A DNA stretch of 9,796 nt, taken from the NCBI GenBank assembly GCA_023228285.1, contig JALOBM010000072.1, positions 1 through 9,796 of the forward strand, given 5' to 3'. This DNA comes from Candidatus Cloacimonadota bacterium (GTDB taxonomy: Bacteria; Cloacimonadota; Cloacimonadia; Cloacimonadales; Cloacimonadaceae). Shown piece by piece: positions 1-7,524 of the stretch. A program made the position numbers and the translations under genes. A model generated the notes under the pieces. It saw nothing but the letters and a program-made list of their open reading frames with translations, did no database searches and was not told the DNA's origin. Numbering within the stretch: position 1 is the stretch's first letter; each line of letters starts with the position of its first letter.

Positions 1-89
1 CTGATTAGTTATGGTTCAGTATATTTGTGTAGAAAAAGCAAGGCTTCTTGGGTTTTAATCCGGGTTGGCGTTGCGGAATAAGCAGTTGC

Positions 90-93
90 GGAG
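90..93 (+). promoter_or_regulatory. Ribosome binding site that sets the start of the DUF1538 gene
   Basis: A GGAG motif lies seven bases before ATG 101. The only earlier in-frame start is TTG at 65, a few codons after an in-frame TAA at 56-58, and it has no convincing Shine-Dalgarno sequence. The site therefore favours ATG 101. A later in-frame ATG at 161 also lacks a ribosome binding site. Confidence 0.6.
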
Positions 94-100
94 ATTTTGG

Positions 101-2236
101 ATGAGAAAAAAACTGGCTGATAATCGGAAGTTTAAGGTTGCGAGAAACGAAGCCGCCCGCATGATCTTTCGATACATCCGGATCAAGGTTTCGGGACAAA
201 TCAAAGCAGTATCAGGTATTATAATATATCTTCTACTGTTTCAAGCAGTTGTGTTAGGTATTCCTATATTGGATGCAGCGATTATTGCTTTAGGTATGGT
301 CATGGTGATACTGGGTCTCACATTATTTATGGAAGGCTTGTTGCTGGGTATCATGCCTATGGGTGAAGAGATTGGAATTCGCCTGCCCCAAAAAGCAAAA
401 GTGAGTGTAATATTGGCCATTGCTTTCATATTGGGTCTGGCTTCCACTCTGGCCGAGCCTGCCATAGGAGTCTTGAAATCAGCTGGATCCAGTGTATTGG
501 CCTGGCGTGCTCCGATGCTGTTCTTGTTTTTGAACAAACACTCTTCATACTTGGTAGGGGCAGTAGGTATTGGCGTAGGAATCGCGCTGGTTCTGGGCAT
601 GTTCCGTTTTCTAAAAGGCTGGTCTCTGAAGCCATACATCTATACTCTGATATCAGTGCTCCTGGTTCTTTCTGCCTATGCCTCGTTTCATCCCAATCTT
701 GTACATATCATAGGCTTGGCTTGGGATTGCGGTGGCGTAACCACCGGTCCGGTTACAGTGCCTCTCGTACTTGCACTGGGCATCGGTATCAGCCATGTGG
801 CAAACAAAGGAGGCGAAAACACCGAAGGTGGTTTCGGTGTAGTTACTCTGGCATCTTTGGTTCCCGTGATAGCTGTGTTGCTGCTCGGTGTAGTCATGGC
901 ATCTCATGTGCCAAAGCCAATGGACGATGTCAGCTTTTTTGCCGCCAGCAACACTGATAGCAGGTACCTCTTTGAGAATGACGCTCAGATGAAGGATTAT
1001 GCAATCAGTAGAGCCAGTTACAAAGCTCAACTTGCCGCTTTTGATAATAATCCAGATAAATTGATGGAATATGTAGCGGAGATTGGCAGGGATGACCAGC
1101 GCATCAAAGCAGTGTTTAACGGCAAGGAGAAGTTTCGCACATGGTTGATTCACCATGGCAGCACAGATTTGAAACACACTTTTGCCCAAGTTCTCTTGCT
1201 TGACGAACAGTCCTTGAAACAAGACAGTACATATATGGAAAGCATGAATATTGGGGATTACATCAGGCGAAACACGGTGAATGCTTTGCGAGCCATCGTA
1301 CCTCTATCTTTGTTTATGTTGGGTGTGCTGTATTTTATTCTCAGAGAGCGTTTGACTAAGGCTGATGAGATATTTCTGGGTTTAGCTTTTGCTGTGATAG
1401 GAATGGCAGTATTCGGAGGAGGAATTGAGCTTGGTCTTTCCAAAATAGGGGATCAGGTAGGGTCAAACCTACCCGTATCTTTTACACCCATGGAAAACCC
1501 AGCAGATCAACTGATAATCAGGGATTTTGACAAGGGCATTGTAAACACTGCCGTCAAACCCGATGGAAGCCAGAGCTCATTCTTCTATTATGAGGAAAAT
1601 GGTGATATAAAAGCTGTTACTTTTGAGGAAAAAAACTACGATAACACTCAGAATCTATACAGTTATACTCCTGTTCGAGGTCCTCTCTTTGGGGATAAAC
1701 CCTACAGTATGGCTGGAATCGCGGTAGTACTACTGTTTGCCTTCATCATGGGATACAGTGCAACCCTGGCGGAGCCTGCTCTGAACGCGCTGGGATTGAC
1801 TGTGGAGGATATCACTGTGGGAGCCTTCAAAAAGACGCTCCTGATACAAGCAGTAGCCGTCGGAGTGGGAGTGGGGATAATGTTGGGAGTAGCAAAGATA
1901 ATCTGGAACATTCCTCTGTTTTGGATGCTGGGGCCCATGTATGTGCTACTCTTAATTGTTACCCGCTTATCTTCGGAAGAATATGTGAACATTGGCTGGG
2001 ACAGTGCTGGAGTAACAACCGGCCCCATTACTGTGCCATTGGTACTTTCCATGGGTCTCGGTATAGGAACTCAAGTAGGAGTGGTTGAAGGCTTTGGCAT
2101 ATTATCCTTGGCTTCTGTCTGCCCCATCTTATCTGTACTTGGAATGGGTTTGGTAGTTAGTTACAGGCGAAAAGCATTCTTACGGGATTATGAGCCGGAA
2201 ATCGTCGAGTTATCTACGGGAGAGATCGCATCATGA
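101..2236 (+). CDS. Tandem DUF1538 membrane protein, probable cation transporter/antiporter
   Basis: This is an integral membrane protein of 711 residues from ATG 101 (723 if TTG 65 is used). It contains two homologous halves. Half one has a GIMPMGEEIGIRLP stretch at 83-96, LASTLAEPA at 113-121 and WDCGGVTTGP at 208-217. Half two has the matching GIELGLSKIGDQVGSNLP at 441-458, SATLAEPA at 553-560 and WDSAGVTTGP at 633-642. Each half has about six or seven hydrophobic segments by eye. These motifs mark the DUF1538 family. From memory, a paired DUF1538 system (UmpA/UmpB of Halomonas) has been reported as a Na+(Li+,K+)/H+ antiporter, so this fusion may act as both partners in one chain; the substrate here is inferred only. 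Two soluble parts are unusual: a charged linker at about 270-395 and an insertion at about 459-535 between the GSNLP motif and the next membrane segment, which half one lacks. The stop overlaps the P-II-like gene by four bases. Confidence 0.85.
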   Translation: MRKKLADNRKFKVARNEAARMIFRYIRIKVSGQIKAVSGIIIYLLLFQAVVLGIPILDAAIIALGMVMVILGLTLFMEGLLLGIMPMGEEIGIRLPQKAKVSVILAIAFILGLASTLAEPAIGVLKSAGSSVLAWRAPMLFLFLNKHSSYLVGAVGIGVGIALVLGMFRFLKGWSLKPYIYTLISVLLVLSAYASFHPNLVHIIGLAWDCGGVTTGPVTVPLVLALGIGISHVANKGGENTEGGFGVVTLASLVPVIAVLLLGVVMASHVPKPMDDVSFFAASNTDSRYLFENDAQMKDYAISRASYKAQLAAFDNNPDKLMEYVAEIGRDDQRIKAVFNGKEKFRTWLIHHGSTDLKHTFAQVLLLDEQSLKQDSTYMESMNIGDYIRRNTVNALRAIVPLSLFMLGVLYFILRERLTKADEIFLGLAFAVIGMAVFGGGIELGLSKIGDQVGSNLPVSFTPMENPADQLIIRDFDKGIVNTAVKPDGSQSSFFYYEENGDIKAVTFEEKNYDNTQNLYSYTPVRGPLFGDKPYSMAGIAVVLLFAFIMGYSATLAEPALNALGLTVEDITVGAFKKTLLIQAVAVGVGVGIMLGVAKIIWNIPLFWMLGPMYVLLLIVTRLSSEEYVNIGWDSAGVTTGPITVPLVLSMGLGIGTQVGVVEGFGILSLASVCPILSVLGMGLVVSYRRKAFLRDYEPEIVELSTGEIAS

Positions 2237-3357
2237 AAGCCGTGAAGATAAACATCAATGTGCACAAGGAAACCGCCAAATCAGTAATAGATGATCTCAT
2301 GGCTCTTGGGATCAGGCAAGTATTTACAGAAGTAGGTCGATCCTCAATTCTGGATAAAAACAGCAGTTTCACAAATTTCTTCAAACGCCAGGCATTAGTC
2401 ACCTACCCGATAGAGATCCTCAGCTTTATCGTTGATGAAGCGGATGAGATCAGTGTATTGAGTTATATCGCAAAGAAATATGACCTCAAAGCTCCGGGTA
2501 AAGGCAGCATCTACAGCTACGATATCGATATTCTGCATCAGCATCCCGAGTATAGCCTAAATCGTGACATCCATTTTTCCATGAAGAAAACAGAGAGCTT
2601 TTTCCATCAATTGGTTGGTATCATCTGTGTTGTTCAAAGGGGAGAAGGTGATAAAATTGCCCGCATATCCCTGAACTATGGTGCAAGCGTACCTGCCACT
2701 ACTCATGGAGAAGGCTCTGGAGTACGGGATAAATTGGGACTGCTCAGGATTACCATCCCCCCCGAAAAAGAGCTGATAAACCTAGTATTGAGCAAACACG
2801 ACACCAATCCTGTGATGGAGCTTTACATCGAAGTGGGCAAGCTGGATGAACCCGGCAGAGGGATCGCCTATGTGTTTCCAATCAAACAAGGTGTGGTCAA
2901 TACCAAAATATCACGCTCACAGATCGACCAAGCTGCCAGTCTGGAACAAATGGTATCTGCCATCGATGCCCTGAAGGGTGGGATGGAGTGGCGTAAATCC
3001 AGTTTGGAACGGGAAGCTACCAAGAGACGTGATTACTTGCACGAGCTTACCGAACTCAATCTGATCTGTGATGAAGGACGAGGTACTCCCCTCACGGAAG
3101 CTGCGATGAGCAGCGGCGCTCCCGGAGCCACTATCTGCAAGATTCGACATAGTAAGTTGGATGAAAACTTGGAAATGCGGCGCCATATACTTGAACTATG
3201 CAAGATGATCGTGCCCACTAGTCAGGTATCGGCAATATCCGATGCCCTGGCGCAAACCGGATGCTTCGAAAACGATGCCAAAGCTATACTTTATGCCTTG
3301 CCAGTGGAAAAAGCTTTCACATATCGTGCAAAGGAGATCAAGAAGAAACATCGGTAG
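2233..3357 (+). CDS. Three-module P-II-like regulatory protein
   Basis: This is a cytoplasmic protein of 374 residues with no signal peptide or membrane segment. I read three P-II-like modules. Module 1 (about 1-97) opens with KAVKININV and ends in APGKGSIY (87-94). Module 2 (about 127-218) is the most canonical: LVGIICVVQRGEGD, a GASVPATTHGEGSG turn at 150-163, PPEKE, then PGRGIAYVFPI from 207. Module 3 (about 272-360) has GAPGAT at 295-300 and TGCFENDAKAILYALPVE at 342-359, close to the TGxxGDGKIFxxPVE nucleotide-loop signature of GlnB/GlnK. A charged, probably helical linker (about 220-270) joins modules 2 and 3. Classical P-II proteins have about 112 residues and form trimers that bind ATP/ADP and 2-oxoglutarate; I see no equivalent of the uridylylated T-loop tyrosine. 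The start ATG overlaps the DUF1538 stop (ATGA) and follows GGGAG at 2218-2222, so translation is coupled. By analogy with amtB-glnK, it probably gates the adjacent transporter. The family is fairly sure; the module count and role are inferred. Confidence 0.75.
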   Translation: MKAVKININVHKETAKSVIDDLMALGIRQVFTEVGRSSILDKNSSFTNFFKRQALVTYPIEILSFIVDEADEISVLSYIAKKYDLKAPGKGSIYSYDIDILHQHPEYSLNRDIHFSMKKTESFFHQLVGIICVVQRGEGDKIARISLNYGASVPATTHGEGSGVRDKLGLLRITIPPEKELINLVLSKHDTNPVMELYIEVGKLDEPGRGIAYVFPIKQGVVNTKISRSQIDQAASLEQMVSAIDALKGGMEWRKSSLEREATKRRDYLHELTELNLICDEGRGTPLTEAAMSSGAPGATICKIRHSKLDENLEMRRHILELCKMIVPTSQVSAISDALAQTGCFENDAKAILYALPVEKAFTYRAKEIKKKHR

Positions 3358-3373
3358 ATACAACGGTTGTTCA

Positions 3374-3413
3374 TCTCCTTAATACCCTCATTACCCGCTT
3401 GGCCTTAAGGAGA
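3374..3413. repeat. 9-base inverted repeat after the P-II-like gene
   Basis: TCTCCTTAA at 3374-3382 is the exact reverse complement of TTAAGGAGA at 3405-3413, with 22 bases between. It sits 17 bases after the stop codon and could form an RNA hairpin ending the first operon. No T-run follows, so it is not a standard intrinsic terminator, and the loop is long. A binding site or chance are alternatives. Confidence 0.45.
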
Positions 3414-3424
3414 CTTAAACGTGA

Positions 3425-3463
3425 TATCATCGGGTTATCATCGAATGGGCACAGGATGATAAC
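3425..3463. repeat. TATCATCG direct and inverted repeat cluster
   Basis: TATCATCG occurs at 3425-3432 and again at 3436-3443, starting 11 bases apart, which is about one helical turn. The second copy is part of GTTATCATC (3434-3442), which is exactly mirrored by GATGATAAC at 3455-3463 across a 12-base gap. Regular spacing on one DNA face fits a regulator site, and the inverted pair could also form a hairpin. It lies about 270 bases before lon, so its target is unclear. Confidence 0.35.
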
Positions 3464-3677
3464 GGGATTATATCTGATTCATATCGGGACGAGACAGAGA
3501 GGGAGCCCTAGATCCTGAAAGGACATCCATTCCCTAATGAATTACCAGCCTTTGTGTTCTTGTCCGGGGAGACCATTTGTACAAGCTCGCTTCTGCATAT
3601 ACGGAGTGTAACAAACGGTAAATTGATCTGCAAAAGTCAAAATATTCCTTGTCAAAAATCCGATGAGCCTGAATCTT

Positions 3678-3717
3678 GCATTTTTGCTAAAATGCCTTAT
3701 TCATATAGTAAAATGCA
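3678..3717. repeat. TAAAATGC/GCATTTT repeats in the lon upstream region
   Basis: TAAAATGC occurs at 3688-3695 and 3709-3716, starting 21 bases apart (about two helical turns). GCATTTT at 3678-3684 is an inverted copy that can pair with AAAATGC at 3689-3695, or alternatively with the copy at 3710-3716. The cluster ends seven bases before the lon ribosome binding site (AAGGAG, 3724-3729), so it lies where a promoter or operator would be expected. Alternative pairings with the two copies could also affect the leader RNA. It is AT-rich, so chance is possible. Confidence 0.35.
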
Positions 3718-3735
3718 TAATCTAAGGAGTGCACA

Positions 3736-6063
3736 ATGGAAGATAATAACAGCAGGATTCCCAGAACCCTACCTGTTCTGCATCTGAGCAATGTAGTGAT
3801 GTTTCCCTATTTGCTTATGCCGCTTGTTGTAACTGACGAGGAATCCAAGCTTGTAATCGATCACGCTCTATCAAACGATAAATTGATGGCCTTTTTCCTG
3901 GATCGTAGCGGAGAAGGTGATGCTGCCCAACTGGAAAGCATAGGCACTGCCATCACCATTCTGCGTATGCTGCGCAATCAGGATGGCAGTATTAGTCTGC
4001 TTCTACAGGGTACTTCGCGTATACGTATGCAACGCCCCGTTCAACGCGAACCCTTCATAATGGTGGATGTGGAAGTGATTGCCGAACCCATCAACGAAGA
4101 AATGGAGGTGCAAGCATATCGCACCATAGCGCTTGAGCTTTTAGATAAAGTATCTCAGGAAAGCAGTTTACTAAATCGGGAAATGATTGCCGGACTTGCC
4201 AATATCAAACAATCTGGACGTGTGGCGGATATTATCGCCGGTAATATAGAGCTGCAGATTTCGGATCGTCAGAGGCTTTTGGAACTGGTGGATTTGAAAC
4301 AGCGCTTTAAATATCTCAACAACTGCCTGGCGGAGCTTATCCGTCAGATGCGGATGGAGAACCATATCCGCAGCAATATTCAATTGGAGATGAACGAAGA
4401 TCAACGTCGCTATTATCTGCGCGAACAAATGGATGCCATCCGCCGGGAACTGGGTGAAACCGATGAGGTGAGCAAGGAAATCCAAAAATGGCAGGATCTG
4501 ATCAAAAAGAACAAACTCCCGGAATATGTGCAGGAAGTAGCCAACGACGAATTGGAGCGCCTTTCCGTGATGCAGCCGGCTTCCAGTGAATATGGGGTGA
4601 TCCGCAACTATTTGGATTGGATAGTGAACATCCCCTGGACCAAGTATAGCAAAGACAGGCTGGACATAAATAAAATTGAGCGTATATTGACCAAGGATCA
4701 TTATGGTCTGGAAAAGCCCAAGGAACGCATCCTGGAGTACATTGCCGTAAAGAAACTGAAAGGTCAGATGAAGGGACCCATTCTGTGCTTTGTTGGCCCT
4801 CCCGGAACAGGTAAAACCTCCATCGGCAAATCCGTAGCCAGAGCATTGAACCGCAAGTTTATCCGCATGTCTTTGGGCGGCATACACGATGAAGCAGAAA
4901 TCCGGGGGCATCGGCGCACCTATATCGGGGCCATGCCGGGTAAGATCATCAACGAAATCAAGCGTCAGGGTACGGCAAATCCCGTGTTTATGCTGGACGA
5001 AATAGATAAACTGGGCCGGGATTTCAGAGGCGACCCTGCATCAGCTCTCTTGGAAGTATTGGATCCCGAACAAAACAACAGCTTTGTGGACAACTATCTA
5101 AATCTGCCCTTTGATCTTTCGGAAGTGATGTTTATCACTACCGCAAACTCATTGGACACCATTCCAGCTCCTCTGAGAGACCGGATGGAAATCATCGAAT
5201 TTACCAGCTATCTGGAACACGATAAGATCGCCATCGCCAAAGCCTATCTGATTCCACGGGAAAAAGAGGACAACGGATTGAGTGGGAAGAAGGTTACCGT
5301 AAGTACAAGCGCTTTGAAGGAATTGATAAGATACTATGTGAGAGAAGCAGGTGTGAGAAACCTGCAGCGCAGAATTGGCTCTATCTTTCGTAAGATTGCT
5401 CGGGAGGCCGCTGCCGGAGCAGACGGACCCTGGAGTGTGAAAGCTAGCGATATCAACAAATACCTGGGACCGCGAAAATTCAGCTTGGAACTGGCCAACC
5501 GCAAGTCTGAGATCGGCGTAGCAACGGGCTTGGCATGGACCAGTTATGGCGGAGAAATCCTCTTTTGTGAGGCTACCCGTATGCCTGGGAAAGGTGCGGT
5601 GATCCTTACCGGGCTTTTGGGTGAGGTAATGAAGGAATCCGCCCGCATAGCCATCAGCTATCTGAAAGCCAACCATCAACAGTACAAGATCAATCCCAAA
5701 GATTTTGGCACATACGATATCCATATCCACTTCCCTGCTGGATCGGTGCCCAAAGACGGCCCCTCTGCAGGAATAACTCTCACCACCGCTCTGGCATCGC
5801 TCTTTATGCAACGCAAGGTAAAACACGATATCGCGATGACCGGAGAGTTGACGCTGCAAGGCAAGGTGTTGCCCATCGGCGGCTTGAAAGAAAAGATGCT
5901 TGCGGCAAAGCGTGCCGGCATCCGGAAACTGATCATTCCCGAAGAAAACCGGGAAAGCTTAGCGGATTTCTCTGAAGAAATACTCAGCGGGATGGAAATC
6001 AATTACGTCTCGGAAGTATCGGAAGTACTAAAAAAAGTAATCATGCCTGCCAAAGAAAAGTAA
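3736..6063 (+). CDS. lon: ATP-dependent LonA protease
   Basis: This is a complete LonA of 775 residues, close to the 784 of E. coli Lon. It acts in the cytoplasm as a ring-shaped hexamer that unfolds and degrades damaged and regulatory proteins. The N-terminal substrate-binding domain spans about 10-205 (LPVLHLSNVVMFPYLLMPL), followed by a helical region with QRRYYLREQMDAIRREL. The AAA+ module has Walker A GPPGTGKT at 354-361, Walker B FMLDEID at 418-424, sensor-1 N471 and a probable arginine finger in PLRDRM (479-484). The protease domain has the catalytic serine in KDGPSAG (S677) and the lysine in GGLKEK (K720), the same 43-residue separation as S679/K722 of E. coli. All key residues are present. 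The ATG start is backed by AAGGAG at 3724-3729 and matches the usual Lon N-terminus. The next gene starts five bases after the stop, suggesting co-transcription. A heat-shock element was not found upstream. Confidence 0.98.
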   Translation: MEDNNSRIPRTLPVLHLSNVVMFPYLLMPLVVTDEESKLVIDHALSNDKLMAFFLDRSGEGDAAQLESIGTAITILRMLRNQDGSISLLLQGTSRIRMQRPVQREPFIMVDVEVIAEPINEEMEVQAYRTIALELLDKVSQESSLLNREMIAGLANIKQSGRVADIIAGNIELQISDRQRLLELVDLKQRFKYLNNCLAELIRQMRMENHIRSNIQLEMNEDQRRYYLREQMDAIRRELGETDEVSKEIQKWQDLIKKNKLPEYVQEVANDELERLSVMQPASSEYGVIRNYLDWIVNIPWTKYSKDRLDINKIERILTKDHYGLEKPKERILEYIAVKKLKGQMKGPILCFVGPPGTGKTSIGKSVARALNRKFIRMSLGGIHDEAEIRGHRRTYIGAMPGKIINEIKRQGTANPVFMLDEIDKLGRDFRGDPASALLEVLDPEQNNSFVDNYLNLPFDLSEVMFITTANSLDTIPAPLRDRMEIIEFTSYLEHDKIAIAKAYLIPREKEDNGLSGKKVTVSTSALKELIRYYVREAGVRNLQRRIGSIFRKIAREAAAGADGPWSVKASDINKYLGPRKFSLELANRKSEIGVATGLAWTSYGGEILFCEATRMPGKGAVILTGLLGEVMKESARIAISYLKANHQQYKINPKDFGTYDIHIHFPAGSVPKDGPSAGITLTTALASLFMQRKVKHDIAMTGELTLQGKVLPIGGLKEKMLAAKRAGIRKLIIPEENRESLADFSEEILSGMEINYVSEVSEVLKKVIMPAKEK

Positions 6064-6068
6064 TACAG

Positions 6069-7514
6069 ATGGAACGCTATCCAAACATAAACATCCTGCT
6101 AAACTTGCCCCAGAGATACATTCCCAAAGCGGAGTTTGTGTTTCGCACCTTCTGTTATATATTGCGCCTTAGTCCGAAGTTCATCTATGGATCTCATTTT
6201 GAGGCGGCTCATCTATATTATGGGCCCCGTCCTACGCGAGAGTATCCGGTACGGATCGAGTTTGACCCACAAACGGCAGAGTTCTTTGAAAAGCGCGAGC
6301 TTTATCCTTTGGAAAAGGTGAATTTTTGCACTTTCAAAAATCATCATCTTCCCTTCCTCTTTTCCATGGGAGGGCCGATCTTTTCTTTCTCTGAGGAAAG
6401 CTGCATCCTGCGTAAAGATATCGTGGCGGGAGGTTTCTATTTCCTGACCTGCTGGCACGAATACATCCGAAGCAATATGGGTTTGCCCCGAGGTCGGGTA
6501 GATTATAAGGAAAGTCTGCAATACCGGTGGGATTTTACCGAGACACCGGTGGTGGATGTGTATTGTCAGGCGCTTTCTTATGCTATGCAACAGACTTTAC
6601 CGGAGTTTGTACGTGAGACTGCCTGGCAGGAAACAAAGCGCTTTGCCATGAGCTTGTCTCACGACATCGATTATTGGCGGTTTTGGGACAAAAACAGCAT
6701 TAGTAAGACAGAGAAATACAATCTTCGTACCATGCTCAAACGCCCATTGAATGCGAGCTACAAGCTATTGGGACATAGTTTGCACAAGAGGTTTATATAC
6801 AATCACTACAAGCTGCTAAGCAAGATGTTGCAGAAAGAACAGGAACTAAAGGTAAAATCAACCTGGTTTCTGATGGCTTCCACTTCATTTGAAGACCAGC
6901 GGCAGAACTACATCTCGGATATGGTGTTTCGCGAGGAGATCATCGATCTGCTGGGTCAGGAAGATGTGGGTCTGCATGGCTCTCCGAAATCCGCTTACGA
7001 TCCGGAAGTTCTGAGGACAGAATTGGCCCGGCTGCGTGATCTGGGCTTCTCTGTGGAGGGATTTAGAACCCACTATCTGCATTTCGATTATCAAAAGAGC
7101 TTTGCCAATCTGGAAGCTGAAGGAATCAAGTATGACAGCACTCTGGGATATTGGGAAAACATCGGCTTCAGAGCGGGAATATCCTTCCCATTCTATCCTT
7201 TTAATATCCAGGAAAACCGGCCGTTCCGTGTGCTGGAGATACCCTTGATCGTAATGGATACCAGTCTGTATTCATCCAGGGCGATGGACATGAGTAGAAA
7301 TGGGGCAAAGCTGGCTTTGCGTCGTTTGATCGATGTGGCGGGATTGTATCAGTCTCATTTGTCCCTGCTGTGGCACAATACCACATTCGATCCCATCGAC
7401 TATCCAGGTTGGGGTAGCTTGTATTGGCAGACTATCCGCTACGCTTTGCGGCAGCGAGGATGGATCACATCGCTGACAGATATTTATGAAGAATGGGTAA
7501 CCTTGAGCTACTAA
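6069..7514 (+). CDS. Polysaccharide deacetylase-family protein with N-terminal DUF7033-like domain
   Basis: The protein has 481 residues and no signal peptide or membrane segment. The N-terminal part (about 1-185) resembles the DUF7033 region of FCB-group deacetylase-like proteins. The C-terminal part is a NodB-type carbohydrate esterase fold: SHDID at 197-201 corresponds to the metal-binding TFDDG motif, GLHGSPKS at 301-308 to the HxxxH motif, and FRTHYLHFD at 332-340 to the arginine motif. Family-typical KYDSTLGYWENIGFRAG and LLWHNTTFD (H436) follow. In classical NodB enzymes H-S/T-x-x-H supplies two metal-binding histidines; here the second position is serine (S308), so metal binding or chemistry may differ. 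Relatives occur in envelope and exopolysaccharide gene clusters, so the substrate is likely a surface glycan or its precursor, but it cannot be named. The gene starts five bases after the lon stop with only a weak purine-rich ribosome binding site, consistent with translation following on from lon. Confidence 0.8.
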   Translation: MERYPNINILLNLPQRYIPKAEFVFRTFCYILRLSPKFIYGSHFEAAHLYYGPRPTREYPVRIEFDPQTAEFFEKRELYPLEKVNFCTFKNHHLPFLFSMGGPIFSFSEESCILRKDIVAGGFYFLTCWHEYIRSNMGLPRGRVDYKESLQYRWDFTETPVVDVYCQALSYAMQQTLPEFVRETAWQETKRFAMSLSHDIDYWRFWDKNSISKTEKYNLRTMLKRPLNASYKLLGHSLHKRFIYNHYKLLSKMLQKEQELKVKSTWFLMASTSFEDQRQNYISDMVFREEIIDLLGQEDVGLHGSPKSAYDPEVLRTELARLRDLGFSVEGFRTHYLHFDYQKSFANLEAEGIKYDSTLGYWENIGFRAGISFPFYPFNIQENRPFRVLEIPLIVMDTSLYSSRAMDMSRNGAKLALRRLIDVAGLYQSHLSLLWHNTTFDPIDYPGWGSLYWQTIRYALRQRGWITSLTDIYEEWVTLSY

Positions 7515-7524
7515 AGGGAAAAGT

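Larger units (their letters stand above)
3358..3735. other. 378-base non-coding region upstream of lon
   Basis: No convincing gene is present. The only long open frames either run into the end of the P-II-like gene or into the lon start, and their translations have no recognisable features. The region contains a 9-base inverted repeat just after the P-II-like stop, a cluster of TATCATCG repeats, and TAAAATGC/GCATTTT repeats just before lon; these are listed separately. I found no tRNA, riboswitch or clear CIRCE element. The lon promoter is probably here, but I could not identify a -35/-10 pair with good spacing. Confidence 0.7.

Noticed and set aside
1..64. Promoter (TATATT at 20-25) for the first gene
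   Set aside because: The matching -35 position falls outside the window, so it cannot be supported.
65..100. TTG 65 as the true start of the DUF1538 gene
   Set aside because: No Shine-Dalgarno sequence precedes it, whereas ATG 101 has GGAG at ideal spacing. It is kept only as an alternative.
653..1222. Minus-strand open frame (189 codons) opposite the DUF1538 gene
   Set aside because: The + strand frame encodes conserved duplicated motifs; the minus frame is His/Cys-rich with no recognisable features and no ribosome binding site.
3261..3518. 85-codon open frame crossing the end of the P-II-like gene
   Set aside because: Its first third lies inside the P-II-like coding region in another frame, and the rest covers the repeat-rich gap with no recognisable protein features.
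3670..3735. CIRCE-type heat-shock operator before lon
   Set aside because: GAGTGC occurs at 3727-3732, but there is no TTAGCACTC partner at the required spacing; the GAG overlaps the ribosome binding site.
3554..3787. 77-codon open frame running into the lon start
   Set aside because: It overlaps the well-supported lon N-terminus by about 50 bases in another frame, has no ribosome binding site, and its translation is Cys/Ser-rich with no recognisable domain.
5149..5859. Long minus-strand open frame (236 codons) opposite lon
   Set aside because: It lies wholly inside the conserved protease and AAA+ parts of lon and its translation shows no domain, so it is an antisense shadow. The same applies to the 246-codon minus-strand frame at 4171-4911.
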